Shown here piece after piece: positions 34,857 through 45,449 of a DNA stretch of 56,756 nucleotides. Below the pieces are notes generated by a model that made no database searches, was not told where the DNA came from, and saw nothing but the letters and a program-made list of their open reading frames with translations. Positions within the stretch are counted from its first letter, which is position 1; every line of letters starts with the position of its first letter. The stretch is from positions 1 to 56,756 of the forward strand of contig NZ_MBEQ01000063.1 in the NCBI RefSeq assembly GCF_001954135.1. The letters run 5' to 3'. The DNA is from Mycobacterium sp. GA-1841. Lineage in GTDB: Bacteria; Actinomycetota; Actinomycetes; Mycobacteriales; Mycobacteriaceae. The position numbers and the translations under genes were made by a program.

Positions 34857-36038
34857 GTGCTCAGGCGCCTTTCGTTTCCGCTCCTTGCCTACGCGTTCGC
34901 GGCCATCATGGTCGGCACCACCCTGCCGACCCCGATGTACGCCCTCTACGGCCAGGAGATGCATTTCGCGGTCCTAACCACCACCGTCATCTACGCGACG
35001 TATGCAGGCGGCGTGCTTTTCGCGCTGCTGGTGTTCGGCCGGTGGTCCGATGTGCTGGGCCGGCGGCCGGTGCTGCTGGCCGGCGTCGGATTCGCTCTGG
35101 CCAGCGCGGTGGCGTTCCTGTTCGCCGACTCGGTGCCGGTGCTGTTGATCGGACGGGTGCTCTCCGGTCTGTCGGCCGGCATCTTCACCGGCACCGCCAC
35201 CGCCGCCGTCATCGAGGCGGCACCGGCGGCGTGGAAAAGCCGGGCCGCGGCGGTCGCCACCGTCGCCAACATCGGCGGGCTCGGCGCCGGTCCGCTGCTG
35301 GCCGGTCTGCTCGTCCAGTACGCACCGCATCCACTGCAACTGCCGTTCCTCGTCCATATCGGCCTGGCTGTCTTGGCCGCGGCGGCGGTGTTCGTCGCCC
35401 CGGAGACCTCGGCACGCACCGGCCGGATCGGCCTGCAGCGCCTGTCCGTTCCCGCCGAGGTGCGGACCGTGTTCGTCATCGCGGCGCTGGCTGCCTTCGC
35501 CGGATTCGCGGTGACGGGGATGTACACCGCGGTGGCTCCGTCGTTTCTCTCCACGGTGATCGGCATCGACAACCACGCCGTGGCCGGCGCGATCGCCTGT
35601 TCGATCTTTGCCGCGTCGGCGGTCACCCAGGTGTTCGCGAACCGGATGGCCACGGGTCGCGCGGTGGCGGTGGGATGCACGTTGCTGATCGCAGGTATGG
35701 CGATACTGACTGCTGCACTGTTCTTTTCATCGCTGGTCGGGCTGCTCGCGGCGGCTGTGGTGTCCGGTATCGGCCAAGGCATGAGCTTCAGTCGGGGCCT
35801 GGCCGCGGTGGCCGAACGCGCCCCGGCCGAGCGCCGCGCCGAGGTCAGCTCCACCTACTTCGTCGTCGCGTACATCGCGATCTCGCTGCCGGTGATCGGC
35901 GAAGGCCTGGCCGCCCAACATCTCGGTCTACGCACCGCCGGCGTGGCCTTCGCGATCGGCGTCGCCGCGCTGGCCGCGATCTGCCTGGCCGCCATCCTGG
36001 TCACCGAGGCCCGGCAAAAGTTGAGTGCTTCTACCTAA
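34857..36038 (+). CDS. MFS drug/metabolite exporter
   Basis: 393 aa, 12 predicted helices. The loop 2-3 motif FGRWSDVLGRRPVLLAG and the motif-C-like GLGAGPLLAG in helix 5 are those of drug:H+ antiporters. GTG 34857 has TACCCT 5 nt upstream, so it may be leaderless. The substrate is unknown. Confidence 0.88.
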   Translation: MLRRLSFPLLAYAFAAIMVGTTLPTPMYALYGQEMHFAVLTTTVIYATYAGGVLFALLVFGRWSDVLGRRPVLLAGVGFALASAVAFLFADSVPVLLIGRVLSGLSAGIFTGTATAAVIEAAPAAWKSRAAAVATVANIGGLGAGPLLAGLLVQYAPHPLQLPFLVHIGLAVLAAAAVFVAPETSARTGRIGLQRLSVPAEVRTVFVIAALAAFAGFAVTGMYTAVAPSFLSTVIGIDNHAVAGAIACSIFAASAVTQVFANRMATGRAVAVGCTLLIAGMAILTAALFFSSLVGLLAAAVVSGIGQGMSFSRGLAAVAERAPAERRAEVSSTYFVVAYIAISLPVIGEGLAAQHLGLRTAGVAFAIGVAALAAICLAAILVTEARQKLSAST

Positions 36039-36073
36039 AGACTCCGCAGTCGCCGGGCCATAGCGTTGCCGTC

Positions 36074-37423
36074 ATGACCATTGCCGCTGACCCAGCCCCC
36101 GCAAAAGCCGGGCTGTTCCCGTCACCCGCCGAGGTCGAGGCCCAGACCCCACCGGATCGGGACCGGGCCATCGACGTCATCCGCATCGTCTCACTCGTCG
36201 GTGTGGTGTTCGGCCACACCATCATGGCCACCAGCACCATCCGCGATGACGTGTTCATCTGGAGCAACCTGCTCACCGCGTCCACCGTGTTTCAGGCGCT
36301 GACGTGGATCTTCCAGATCATGCCGCTGTTCTTCTTCGCCGGGGTGGCCGCTTCCGTGCAGTCGTGGCGGCCCGGCTCTTCGCCGCGGACGGAGCCCGCA
36401 ATTCAGCCGTGGGGCGGCTGGCTGCTGAAGCGCTGCACCCGGCTGTACCGCCCGGTGTTCTACTACCTGGCGTTCTGGACCGTCGCCCTGGCGGTACTGC
36501 GGTTCGTGCTGCCGGAGCATGTCTACGAACCCGTCGCCGGGATCTCGATCCAACTGCTGTGGTTCCTCGGCGCCTACGTGCTGGTGCTGGCGGCGGTGCC
36601 GCTGCTGGCACGCATCACGACGACGGCCCAGCTCACTGCCGCGGTCGTGGGCACCTACGCGTTCATCGCCGTGATCGACGTAGTCCGGATCACCGCCGAC
36701 AGCACTGACGGCTACGCCACGCTCGGCTATCTCAACACCGTGGTGTGGTTGATACCCGGCATGTTCGGGGTTGCCTATCGACGGAACCTGCTCTCGAGCT
36801 CGGCTGCGCTCAAGATCGGGGTCGGCATGCTCGGGATGAACCTGGCGCTGTTGTACTTCGGCCCCTACGAGCTGAGCCTGGTCGGCATCGAGACCCAGCA
36901 GCTGAAGAACATGACGCCGCCGTCACTGCTGCTGGCCGGCCACGCAATCATGATGTGTGCGTTCGCGATTGCCGCTGCTCCGGCAATCAACCGGTGGGCG
37001 CAGCGGCCGCGGGTGTGGTGGTTGACCGCGATCGGCAACTCCGGCGCGATGACCCTGTACCTGTGGCACATGCCGCTGCTGCTGGGTGTGCACCTGGCGT
37101 TCGACTACCTCGGCGCCGACCGCATCGACCCGTCGGCCCCCGGCTTCGTGGCCCTGTCGATACTGCAACTGGCGCTGATGGCCGGCCTGGTCGCGCTCGC
37201 CTTCGTCGCCCTGCGGCCGCTGGAGAACAACCCGCTGCCCGGGTGGGACGGCGGCGTGGTGAGCGGCACCGGAATTCGCAGCGCCGGCGTGGGCCTGCTG
37301 CTGTGTGTGGCCGGTGCGGCCACGCTGACCTCCGTGGCGTGGGGCCTGAAGGATCAGGGGGTGTACTGCGTGGCGGTCATGCTGGTGGCACTGGTCACCG
37401 CCCGGGCACTCGCCGACAAATAG
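36074..37423 (+). CDS. Acyltransferase-3 family membrane protein
   Basis: 449 aa with about 10 transmembrane helices. The family-defining His motif is RDRAIDVIRIVSLVGVVFGH (near residue 38), followed by MPLFFFAGVAAS and a distal LWHMPLLLGVH. These proteins acetylate or acylate exported sugars, lipids or peptidoglycan in the membrane. ATG 36074 has TAGCGT exactly 7 nt upstream, marking a leaderless transcript; the frame is open much further 5' but that part is not coding. The substrate cannot be told. Confidence 0.88.
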   Translation: MTIAADPAPAKAGLFPSPAEVEAQTPPDRDRAIDVIRIVSLVGVVFGHTIMATSTIRDDVFIWSNLLTASTVFQALTWIFQIMPLFFFAGVAASVQSWRPGSSPRTEPAIQPWGGWLLKRCTRLYRPVFYYLAFWTVALAVLRFVLPEHVYEPVAGISIQLLWFLGAYVLVLAAVPLLARITTTAQLTAAVVGTYAFIAVIDVVRITADSTDGYATLGYLNTVVWLIPGMFGVAYRRNLLSSSAALKIGVGMLGMNLALLYFGPYELSLVGIETQQLKNMTPPSLLLAGHAIMMCAFAIAAAPAINRWAQRPRVWWLTAIGNSGAMTLYLWHMPLLLGVHLAFDYLGADRIDPSAPGFVALSILQLALMAGLVALAFVALRPLENNPLPGWDGGVVSGTGIRSAGVGLLLCVAGAATLTSVAWGLKDQGVYCVAVMLVALVTARALADK

Positions 37424-37437
37424 CACGCCGAGGGTGC

Positions 37438-37608
37438 CTACCCGCTCTTACGGCGGAACTCCCGCCGGTTCTCCACCGGACCGTGGGCTCGCGGCTGAGA
37501 ACGACCGCCGTCCTTGTGCGCAGCGCCTCCCGACGACTGCGACTTCTTCCGCTCCAGGGCCTCCCGGAACTTGCGCTTGTTGTCGTCTTCCGGTTTGTCG
37601 TCAGCCAT
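37438..37608 (-). CDS. 56-aa DUF5302-type small protein
   Basis: ATG 37608 to TAG 37438. It is highly charged and disordered-looking: MADDKPEDDNKRKFREALER followed by KKSQSSGG and a basic end NRREFRRKSG. The MAD.KPEDD.KRKFREALERKK start is that of the DUF5302 family of actinobacteria. Function unknown. TACGCT lies 6 nt before the ATG, so the transcript is probably leaderless. Confidence 0.85.
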   Translation of the reverse strand: MADDKPEDDNKRKFREALERKKSQSSGGAAHKDGGRSQPRAHGPVENRREFRRKSG

Positions 37609-37623
37609 AGGCGCAGCGTAGCG

Positions 37624-38932
<1,309 letters not shown>

Positions 38933-38950
38933 GGCGATTAGGCTTCCACC

Positions 38951-39466
38951 ATGGCCCGCTACATCGCCTTCCTGCGCGGCGTCAACGTCGGTGGGGTCAA
39001 CCTGAAGATGGTGGAGGTGGCAGCCGCCCTGGAGGCGGCCGGGTTCACCGCGGTGCGCACGATCCTGGCGAGCGGAAACGTGGTGCTGGACAGCGATTTC
39101 GATGCCGCGAAGGTACGCACCACCGCCGAACGCGCGTTGCGGGACACCTTCGGTTACGAGGCTTGGGTACTGGTGTACGACGTGACGACGCTGCAGCAGG
39201 TCTCGGCGGCCTACCCGTTCGAGCGTGACGTCGACGGCCACCACTCCTACGTGACGTTCGTCAGCGACACCGATCTGCTCGATGAACTGGCGGCCCTTCC
39301 GCCGGGGAAAGGGGAAAAGGTCCGGCGTGGTGACGGTGTGCTCTACTGGCAGGTCCCCCGCGGCGCGACACTGGACAGCACCCTCAACAAGACCATGGGC
39401 AAGAAGCGCTACAAGTCCTCGACAACCACCAGGAACCTGCGCACGGTGGAGAAAGTGCTGCGCTGA
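38951..39466 (+). CDS. DUF1697 family protein
   Basis: 171 aa. MARYIAFLRGVNVGGVNLKM, TILASGNVVLDSD and the C-terminal TTRNLRTVEKVL are the conserved blocks of DUF1697, a family without a known function. TAGGCT stands 6 nt before the ATG, so it is probably leaderless even though it begins only 18 nt after the previous gene. It may be transcribed separately from the methyltransferases. Confidence 0.9.
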   Translation: MARYIAFLRGVNVGGVNLKMVEVAAALEAAGFTAVRTILASGNVVLDSDFDAAKVRTTAERALRDTFGYEAWVLVYDVTTLQQVSAAYPFERDVDGHHSYVTFVSDTDLLDELAALPPGKGEKVRRGDGVLYWQVPRGATLDSTLNKTMGKKRYKSSTTTRNLRTVEKVLR

Positions 39467-39485
39467 TTTCGGTACATTCGACGAG

Positions 39486-40313
39486 GTGACCACCAACTCG
39501 CGTGCCAAGGTCGAACTCACCGGCGTTTCCGAGACCGCGCTGATGACCTTGCAGGTCCGTGCGCATGAAGCGCGGCGGCCCGACGGCTTGATCGACGACC
39601 CGGTGGCGGTGCAACTGGTCGACTCGATCGATTTCGACTTCGGCAAGTTCGGCTTCACCCGGCGCCAGGACATGGCGTTGCGGGCCCTGGTGTTCGACCG
39701 GATGACCGGCAACTATCTGCGCGATCATCCGCGGGCCACGGTGGTGGCCCTGGCCGAGGGGTTGCAAACCAGCTTCTACCGGCTCGACGCGGCCGGCCTC
39801 GGTCATGAGTTCCGTTGGCTGTCAGTGGATCTGGAACCGATGATCGCCATTCGCAACAAGCTGCTGCCCAAACCGGACCGGGTCACGCAGTGCGCCCAGT
39901 CCGCGCTGGACTTCAGTTGGATGGATCAGGTCGACGCTGACCAGGGCGTGTTCATCACCGCCGAGGGGCTCCTGATGTATCTGCAGCCCGAGGAGTCCAT
40001 GTCGATCATCCGCGCGTGCGCACAACGCTTTCCGGGCGGCCAGATGATGTTCGACCTGCCGCCGTCGGTGTTCGCGTTCTTGACCCGTAAGGGAATGCCG
40101 ACCTCGACGCGCTACCGGGTACCGCCCATGCCGTTCTCGTTGTCCCCGGCGCAGTTGGCCGATCTGGTGAACACGGTCCCCGGCGTCCGCACCGTGCGGG
40201 ATCTGCCGATGCCACCCGGACGCGGCATGTTGTTCAACACCTTGCTGCGAGCGCAGCACCTGCCGATCTTCGACTCGGTGCGCCCGCTGGTGGGGCTCCT
40301 CGAGTTCGGCTAG
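39486..40313 (+). CDS. omt: LCM-fold SAM-dependent methyltransferase, copy 2 (Omt, Rv1153c-like)
   Basis: 275 aa from GTG 39486 (TACATT 7 nt upstream; leaderless). It has the same motif order as copy 1: GVSETALMTLQVRAHEARR, VVALAEGLQTSFYRLDAAG, DLEPMIAIRNKLLPKPDR and GVFITAEGLLMYLQPEE. It ends near VGLLEFG. Being next to the GntR/sirtuin pair as in H37Rv, this copy is the more likely counterpart of Rv1153c. The substrate is unknown; oxygen methylation is only the historical name. Confidence 0.87.
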   Translation: MTTNSRAKVELTGVSETALMTLQVRAHEARRPDGLIDDPVAVQLVDSIDFDFGKFGFTRRQDMALRALVFDRMTGNYLRDHPRATVVALAEGLQTSFYRLDAAGLGHEFRWLSVDLEPMIAIRNKLLPKPDRVTQCAQSALDFSWMDQVDADQGVFITAEGLLMYLQPEESMSIIRACAQRFPGGQMMFDLPPSVFAFLTRKGMPTSTRYRVPPMPFSLSPAQLADLVNTVPGVRTVRDLPMPPGRGMLFNTLLRAQHLPIFDSVRPLVGLLEFG

Positions 40314-40334
40314 ACGAGCGCGGCTGAACGCGAC

Positions 40335-40700
40335 TCAGTCGAACACGTCGTCCAGGTAGCGCAGCGCATCGGTCTTGCCGATGCCCAGCGCACGGGCTGC
40401 CTCGGCGAACGAGTGCGCGGCCGCGGCCATCGCGGCGTCGGCCGGGTCGGCCCGGGCCACGAATGTGCCGTACCGCCCCCGCGTCTCCAACACCCCCGCC
40501 GCCTCCAGCTCGCGATACGCCCTGGCCACGGTGTTGACCGCCAGGCCAACCTGCCCCGCCAGCTCACGCACCGTAGGGAGGCGGGTCCCCGGCGACAACC
40601 GCCCCTGGCGGATGCCATCGATGATCTGGATCCTGAGTTGATCGAACAGCGGCTTTTCCGCGCTCGGATCGACCAGCACCCACTCCCCCAACTCGGCCAC
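40335..40700 (-). CDS. GntR-family (YtrA-like) transcription regulator, Rv1152-like
   Basis: 121 aa from GTG 40700, the same length as Rv1152. It has a winged-helix domain (residues about 12-80: [48 protein letters not shown]) and only a short helical tail, so it is the YtrA-like subfamily without a large effector domain. It is divergent from the sirtuin gene with 36 bp between starts. GATACT 6 nt before the GTG may be a weak -10 box. Confidence 0.9.
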   Translation of the reverse strand: MAELGEWVLVDPSAEKPLFDQLRIQIIDGIRQGRLSPGTRLPTVRELAGQVGLAVNTVARAYRELEAAGVLETRGRYGTFVARADPADAAMAAAAHSFAEAARALGIGKTDALRYLDDVFD

Positions 40701-40706
40701 GTGCCC

Positions 40707-40730
40707 AGTATCACCCAAACCGACTACGTT
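40707..40730. promoter_or_regulatory. Divergent promoter of the GntR and sirtuin genes
   Basis: Plus strand TACGTT (40725-40730) lies 6 nt before GTG 40737. Minus strand GATACT (40712-40707), a weaker match, lies 6 nt before GTG 40700. The compact layout would let the GntR protein control both genes. Confidence 0.45.
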
Positions 40731-40736
40731 GGTGAC

Positions 40737-41450
40737 GTGCAAGTGACTGTCCTGTCCGGCGCCGGCATCTCGGCAGAGAGCGGTGTACCCACGTTCCGTG
40801 ACGTCGAGACGGGACTGTGGGCCAAGGTCGACCCGTATGAGATCTCCAGCCTGGACGGCTGGCAGCGGAATCCCGAGAAGGTGTGGGCCTGGTACCTGTG
40901 GCGGCACTACATGATGGCGCACGTGGAGCCCAACGATGGCCACCGTGCCGTAGCTGCCTGGCAGGACCACGCCGACGTGCACGTCATCACGCAGAACGTG
41001 GACAACCTGCACGAGCGCGCCGGCAGCACCAACGTCTATCACCTGCACGGTAGTTTGTTTGAATTCCGTTGCGATGCTTGTGGTTCCAGGTTCGAGGGCA
41101 ATCTTCCCGAGATGCCCGAACCGGTCGAGACGATCGAGCCTCCGGTCTGCCCGTGCGGCGGCCTGATCAGACCCAGCGTGGTCTGGTTCGGCGAACCGCT
41201 GCCGGACGACGCCTGGCAGCGGTCGGTGCAGGCGGTCAGCAGCGCCGATCTGGTCATCGTGGTGGGCACCAGTTCGATCGTCTACCCCGCCGCGGGCCTG
41301 CCCGAGGCGGCGCTGGCCGCAGGCATCGCGGTGATCGAGGTCAATCCGGAACGCACACCGCTGTCCGACAGTGCGACGGTCTCGCTGCGCGAAACCGCGG
41401 CCACTGCTCTACCGAGCCTGTTGCAGCGGTTGCCCGCACTGCTCGGCTAG
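40737..41450 (+). CDS. cobB: Class III sirtuin, NAD-dependent deacylase (CobB, Rv1151c-like)
   Basis: 237 aa from GTG 40737, identical in length to Rv1151c. Motifs: [25 protein letters not shown], catalytic His in [11 protein letters not shown], a zinc Cys set (CDAC and CPCG), and [13 protein letters not shown] with the VIEVNPE end. YLWRHY contains the Tyr-x-x-Arg pair that marks SIRT5-type enzymes able to remove succinyl groups. It probably regulates acyl-CoA enzymes such as acetyl-CoA synthetase. Its stop shares a CTAG with the convergent methyltransferase gene. Confidence 0.95.
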   Translation: MQVTVLSGAGISAESGVPTFRDVETGLWAKVDPYEISSLDGWQRNPEKVWAWYLWRHYMMAHVEPNDGHRAVAAWQDHADVHVITQNVDNLHERAGSTNVYHLHGSLFEFRCDACGSRFEGNLPEMPEPVETIEPPVCPCGGLIRPSVVWFGEPLPDDAWQRSVQAVSSADLVIVVGTSSIVYPAAGLPEAALAAGIAVIEVNPERTPLSDSATVSLRETAATALPSLLQRLPALLG

Positions 41451-42082
41451 GCCGGCCGGACCGCGCGTCCGATCGCGAACTCGGTGACCGGCAAGGGCAC
41501 CCAGGCGGGCATCGCCAGTTCTCGACGGGTCTCGGCGACCCGGAATCCGCCGTCGGCGATCGTCTGCTCGGTGTGCCGATGGGTGTGGCAATTGCCGAAC
41601 AACCGCGGCCACACGGTGGCGTCGGCCGCGCGCTGCAGGCGTGCCCGCCATCCGGTTCCGGCGACATGCTCGAGGTACCGCAACTCCCCGCCGGGTCGCA
41701 GCAATGAAAGCAGCTGCCGCAGAACGGCATCGGGCTCTTCGATGGAGCACAGCACCAACGAGCAGACCACCGCGTCGAAAGACTCAGCGCTATGGAACGT
41801 CTCGGCGGTGTCGCTGGTGACGGTCACCGGCACCGGAGCGTGGACAGCCGCGTCGCGGGCCACCTCGGCAAGGTGACGTTCGGGTTCGATGGCGACCACC
41901 TGGGTCACCGTCGGTGGGTAGAACGCGAAGTTGGTGCCGGTGCCGGCCCCGACCTCGAGCACCCGCCCGCTCAGCCCGGCGAGGTTCTCTCCGCGCAAGC
42001 GGCGCAGCGCGGGCGGTTCCGAACTCGACAGCGCTTTCCATACCCTGGCGAAGAACGGATTGTCGACAATTTTGTCAGTCAC
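41447..42082 (-). CDS. Class I SAM methyltransferase, Rv1147-like
   Basis: 211 aa, GTG start. The SAM site [17 protein letters not shown] is followed by [26 protein letters not shown] and [14 protein letters not shown]. It resembles small phospholipid/ubiquinone-type methyltransferases; Rv1147 occupies this place next to mmpL13 in H37Rv. It overlaps tetR by 8 nt, so it is the third gene of the mmpL-tetR-methyltransferase operon. It may modify the lipid that the MmpL protein exports; that is inference. Confidence 0.87.
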   Translation of the reverse strand: MTDKIVDNPFFARVWKALSSSEPPALRRLRGENLAGLSGRVLEVGAGTGTNFAFYPPTVTQVVAIEPERHLAEVARDAAVHAPVPVTVTSDTAETFHSAESFDAVVCSLVLCSIEEPDAVLRQLLSLLRPGGELRYLEHVAGTGWRARLQRAADATVWPRLFGNCHTHRHTEQTIADGGFRVAETRRELAMPAWVPLPVTEFAIGRAVRPA

Positions 42083-42773
42083 GGTTCTTGTCCTCCACTG
42101 CGAATCCCTTCAAACGGGCGATCATCTCCGCCGGCTCGAGATCGGTACCGATGATTCCCGAGACGATCTGACCGATGCACACCGCCCGCAGCACGCGGTC
42201 GGTGAACTCCTCGACGTCGCCCCACGGCAGATATGGTTTCGAGATCAGGATGGCCGCCACCCCGTGGGCGGCGGTCCACAGTTCGAGCGCCATCGTCGTG
42301 GCGTCCTCGGCCGGGTACACCCCCTCCTCGATCAGCGCCTGAACGGCCCCGCGCATGTGCTGGAACGCCGAGCTGTTGAGGGTGGCGTCGACGTCGCTTC
42401 CGGGCCTGCCCTCGCCCATCGTCGCGAGCCGGTACAACTCGGGGGTACGCCGGGCGAAGTTAACATAGGCGTGCCCCTGGGCCCGCAGCACCTCGATCGT
42501 GGAGGTGTGGTCGGCGGCCACGCGCTGCATCTCCTCGTCGAGCTTCTCGAAGTACCGCGAGCACACCGCGTCCAAAAGCGCGTCCTTGTCGGCGAAGTGC
42601 AGGTAGATCGACGGCGGCGTGACGCCCACCCGCTGGGCCACCGACCGGATCGACACGTCCTTGGCGTGGCCGGTTTTCAGCAGCAGTTCGGTTGTGGCGT
42701 CCAGGATCTCGTCGCGCAGCAGTTCGCCGGACCCACGTGGGGCCCGGCGCCGCTTACTCGGCTGCAGCACCAC
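42075..42773 (-). CDS. TetR-family regulator of the mmpL operon
   Basis: 232 aa from GTG 42773 (GTG 42770 also possible). HTH at about residues 35-65: SIRSVAQRVGVTPPSIYLHF followed by ADKDALLDAV. The C-terminal ligand domain is typical. The gene begins 1 nt after the mmpL stop and overlaps the methyltransferase, so it is autoregulated if it binds the inverted repeat before mmpL. Confidence 0.92.
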   Translation of the reverse strand: MVLQPSKRRRAPRGSGELLRDEILDATTELLLKTGHAKDVSIRSVAQRVGVTPPSIYLHFADKDALLDAVCSRYFEKLDEEMQRVAADHTSTIEVLRAQGHAYVNFARRTPELYRLATMGEGRPGSDVDATLNSSAFQHMRGAVQALIEEGVYPAEDATTMALELWTAAHGVAAILISKPYLPWGDVEEFTDRVLRAVCIGQIVSGIIGTDLEPAEMIARLKGFAVEDKNRD

Positions 42774-42774
42774 G

Positions 42775-45090
42775 CTAACCGGTGTCCCCCATGCCGGCGC
42801 CGGCACATTCCCGGCGGGGTTCACCGGGCAGGTCGGACGGATCTTCGGGGCCGGACTCGCTGATGCCGATACGCCGATGCAACCGAGCCAGCGGCGCGGG
42901 CGCCCACCAGTTCCACTGCCCCATCAGATGCATGAAGGCCGGGACCAGCAGCATGCGCACCAGGGTGGCGTCGACCAGCACGGCCAAAGTCAGTCCGAGG
43001 CCGAACATCCGCATGAAGGCGACCTGGGCGGCGATCAGTGCGGCGAACGAGATCGACATCAGCAGGGCCGCGGCGGTGACCACCCGGCCGGTGCGGGCCA
43101 GTCCGAGCGCAACACTCTCGTCGTTCCTGGCTCGGGGAGACAGCTGTGCGTCGCCGGCCGGGGTCTGCCCGGATGCCAGCCAGTACTCCCGGATCCGGGA
43201 GACCAGGAACACCTCGTAGTCCATCGACAGCCCGAAGGCGATGCAGAACAACAGCACCGGCAGGTTGGCCACCAGGGTGCCCGTCGGCGTGGTGCCCAGC
43301 GCGCCGAGGTGACCGTCCTGGAAGATCCACACGAGCGCACCGAACGCCGCCGAGAGCGACAACACGTTGAGCACCAACGCTTTGAGCGGCAGCACCACGC
43401 TGCCGGTGAGCAGGAACAACAGCATGAAGGTGATGGCCGCGATGATGCCGAGCACCATCGGCAACCGGGACGTGATGGCGTGGGAGCTGTCCCGGTTTAC
43501 CTGTGCCAGACCGGTGAACTGCACCTGGGTCGGCGCCGGGACCGCGTGCAGCGCGTCGAGCTGCGCTTCGGAGGCGTCGCTGAACAGCGGCACATCGCTG
43601 GCAACCGTGAGATATGCACTGCCGTCGTCGATTCCGGTGCCCGACGCCGGCGGGCCGACGCGGCGTCCGTCGACGAAGGTGCCGCCCGGCGCGGACACCG
43701 AGACCTCGCTGGTGGCCCGTGACAGATCGGCTGCGTAGCGGTCGATCTCGGCCGGCGGCAGGGCGGTCACGTCGGGAAGCACCACGGTGACGGCGGTCGA
43801 GGAGTCTACGGCGAAATCGGTCCGCAGTTCGTCACCCACCTGACGAGCCGATGCGGAGGACGGCAGCACCCGATCGTCGGGGAAGCCCCATTTGATGCCG
43901 AGGAACGGCGCGCCCAACATCAGCAGTAGTGCCACCACACCGATGCCGATCGGAACCGAACGCCGCATCACACGTTTGGTCATCCGGTACCAGAAGGTCT
44001 GCTCGACAGGCTTGGGCGCCGGTTCGGCCCGGCCCAGCACGCGGCGGATGAACCGGCGCACGTCGTACGCGTCGAGACGGTCACCCAACAGCGCGATGGC
44101 GGCCGGGGCCACCACGACGGCCGCGAACGCCGCCAGCGCCACCACCGCGATGCCCGCGTAGGCGAACGACTTCAAGAAATACATCGGGAACAGCACCATC
44201 GCCACCATCGACAGTGCCACCGTCATCGCCGAGAACAGCACGGTGCGTCCGGCGGTGACCATGGTGCGCACCAGTGCTCGATCGGGGTCGGTGCCGTCGG
44301 CCAGTTCGTCGCGGTACCGGCTGACGATCAGCAGGGTGTAGTCGATGGCCAGCGCCAGACCCATCGCGACGGTGAGGTTGAGCGCGAAGATCGAGACGTC
44401 GGTGACCATGGTGAAGCCGCGCAGCACAGCCAGCGATCCCAGGATCGCGAAGCCGCCGACCGCCAACGGCAAGGCGGCGGCCAGCAACCCGCCGAACACC
44501 CACACCAGTACCAGGAAGCTGAGCGGAATGGCGATCGATTCCATCATCAACAGGTCTTTTTCGCTCTGCCCGTTGATCTGGACGTAGATCATCGCCTCGC
44601 CGCCGGCCCGCACGGTCACGCCGTCGCGGTCATGCACGAGTTGATCGGTGAGTTCCTTGGCGTGCTTCTGCGCACCGCTCTCCCCACCGGTGATTCCGGC
44701 CAGGATGAGCCCGGTCTTGCCGTCTTTGCTGATCAAGGTTGCCGCCGCCGGGCCCGGCAGGGTCCACGCCGAGCTCACCTCGGTGACATAGGGCGACGCA
44801 TCGAGGCGCGCGGCGATGTCGGCGCCGGCGGCCTTGGCGGCCGGACTCTGGGCCCCGGCGGCCGACTCGTCGGTGAGGCTGATGACCAGTTGCATGTCAC
44901 CTCGCGCGAACTTCTCCGACAGCAATCGCGTGGCCTGCGCCGATTCCGAGGTGGGGTCCTGGAATCCGCCGGCCGAGAGGCTTTTGGCCACCGGGACGCC
45001 GAAGATGCCCGCGGCCACCATCACGAGCGCGGCGACCACCAGGACACGGCGTGGTGCGGCGATGGCCAGATGGGCGATTCGTTGCAGCAC
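42775..45090 (-). CDS. mmpL13: MmpL13-type RND lipid transporter (intact)
   Basis: 771 aa from GTG 45090, preceded by GAAGGA at 7 nt; the frame also opens at 45108. It has RND topology: a first helix, a large outer loop (about 40-190), five helices, a second outer loop and five more helices. The two MmpL Asp-Tyr proton-relay pairs are present: LAIDYTLLIVSRYRDE (D250, Y251) and LSMDYEVFLVSRIREY in the second half. In H37Rv the counterpart is broken into mmpL13a and mmpL13b (Rv1145/Rv1146); here it is one uninterrupted frame. The cargo is unknown. Confidence 0.92.
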   Translation of the reverse strand: MLQRIAHLAIAAPRRVLVVAALVMVAAGIFGVPVAKSLSAGGFQDPTSESAQATRLLSEKFARGDMQLVISLTDESAAGAQSPAAKAAGADIAARLDASPYVTEVSSAWTLPGPAAATLISKDGKTGLILAGITGGESGAQKHAKELTDQLVHDRDGVTVRAGGEAMIYVQINGQSEKDLLMMESIAIPLSFLVLVWVFGGLLAAALPLAVGGFAILGSLAVLRGFTMVTDVSIFALNLTVAMGLALAIDYTLLIVSRYRDELADGTDPDRALVRTMVTAGRTVLFSAMTVALSMVAMVLFPMYFLKSFAYAGIAVVALAAFAAVVVAPAAIALLGDRLDAYDVRRFIRRVLGRAEPAPKPVEQTFWYRMTKRVMRRSVPIGIGVVALLLMLGAPFLGIKWGFPDDRVLPSSASARQVGDELRTDFAVDSSTAVTVVLPDVTALPPAEIDRYAADLSRATSEVSVSAPGGTFVDGRRVGPPASGTGIDDGSAYLTVASDVPLFSDASEAQLDALHAVPAPTQVQFTGLAQVNRDSSHAITSRLPMVLGIIAAITFMLLFLLTGSVVLPLKALVLNVLSLSAAFGALVWIFQDGHLGALGTTPTGTLVANLPVLLFCIAFGLSMDYEVFLVSRIREYWLASGQTPAGDAQLSPRARNDESVALGLARTGRVVTAAALLMSISFAALIAAQVAFMRMFGLGLTLAVLVDATLVRMLLVPAFMHLMGQWNWWAPAPLARLHRRIGISESGPEDPSDLPGEPRRECAGAGMGDTG

Positions 45091-45117
45091 TGTAAGTCCT
45101 TCCCCCACTTAGTATCG

Positions 45118-45135
45118 CCGTTAAGTTAACAACGG
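45118..45135. promoter_or_regulatory. Candidate TetR operator before mmpL13
   Basis: Inverted repeat CCGTT-N8-AACGG with the AT-rich centre AAGTTAAC, 28 bp upstream of the mmpL GTG. Size and place fit a TetR operator overlapping the promoter of an operon that encodes its own TetR. Confidence 0.5.
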
Positions 45136-45280
45136 TAAGTTTTCGGCGTCAACATTGGGCCATGCTCTACATACGGCGACCGAGGCCCGGGGGTTCAACT
45201 GCTGCTTACGCGTGAGCCTTCTCGTCGATTTCCACGCCAGGGTTGTGGCCGGCGCGCTCCAGCGACCCTGCGGTAGAAAT

Positions 45281-45332
45281 CGGCGCAGCCCGTCGGCGCA
45301 GCCAGTCGGCGCAGCCAGTCGGCGCAGCAATA
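45281..45332. repeat. Tandem 13-bp repeat
   Basis: Three and a half units of CGGCGCAGCCAGT (first copy ...CCCGT, last partial CGGCGCAGCAATA) in the 359-bp gap between mmpL13 and the small gene at 45450. Apart from the operator, this repeat and the promoter at 45437, nothing else is visible in that gap. Confidence 0.75.
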
Positions 45333-45436
45333 GGCGCCGGGCGGCGTCACGGGCCGTACTCGCCAGAAACCTACCCAAAAGTAGGATTGCCACCATTTTC
45401 CGAACCGTGACTCAAAGAATCCTTAATGGTGACCCA

Positions 45437-45442
45437 TACGCT
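45437..45442 (+). promoter_or_regulatory. Leaderless -10 box of the 43-aa gene
   Basis: TACGCT (TANNNT) with 7 nt (CAGTGTC) before ATG 45450, so the transcript would start at the codon itself. No ribosome site is present. Confidence 0.55.
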
Positions 45443-45449
45443 CAGTGTC

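Noticed and set aside
34826..36073. Long 5' extension of the acyltransferase-3 gene (865-codon frame)
   Set aside because: The upstream part overlaps the MFS gene in another frame; ATG 36074 with a TAGCGT box 7 nt upstream is the real start.
45121..45396. 91-codon minus-strand ORF in the gap before mmpL13
   Set aside because: It spans the 13-bp tandem repeat and the operator, with Arg/Ala-rich shadow composition and no start signal.
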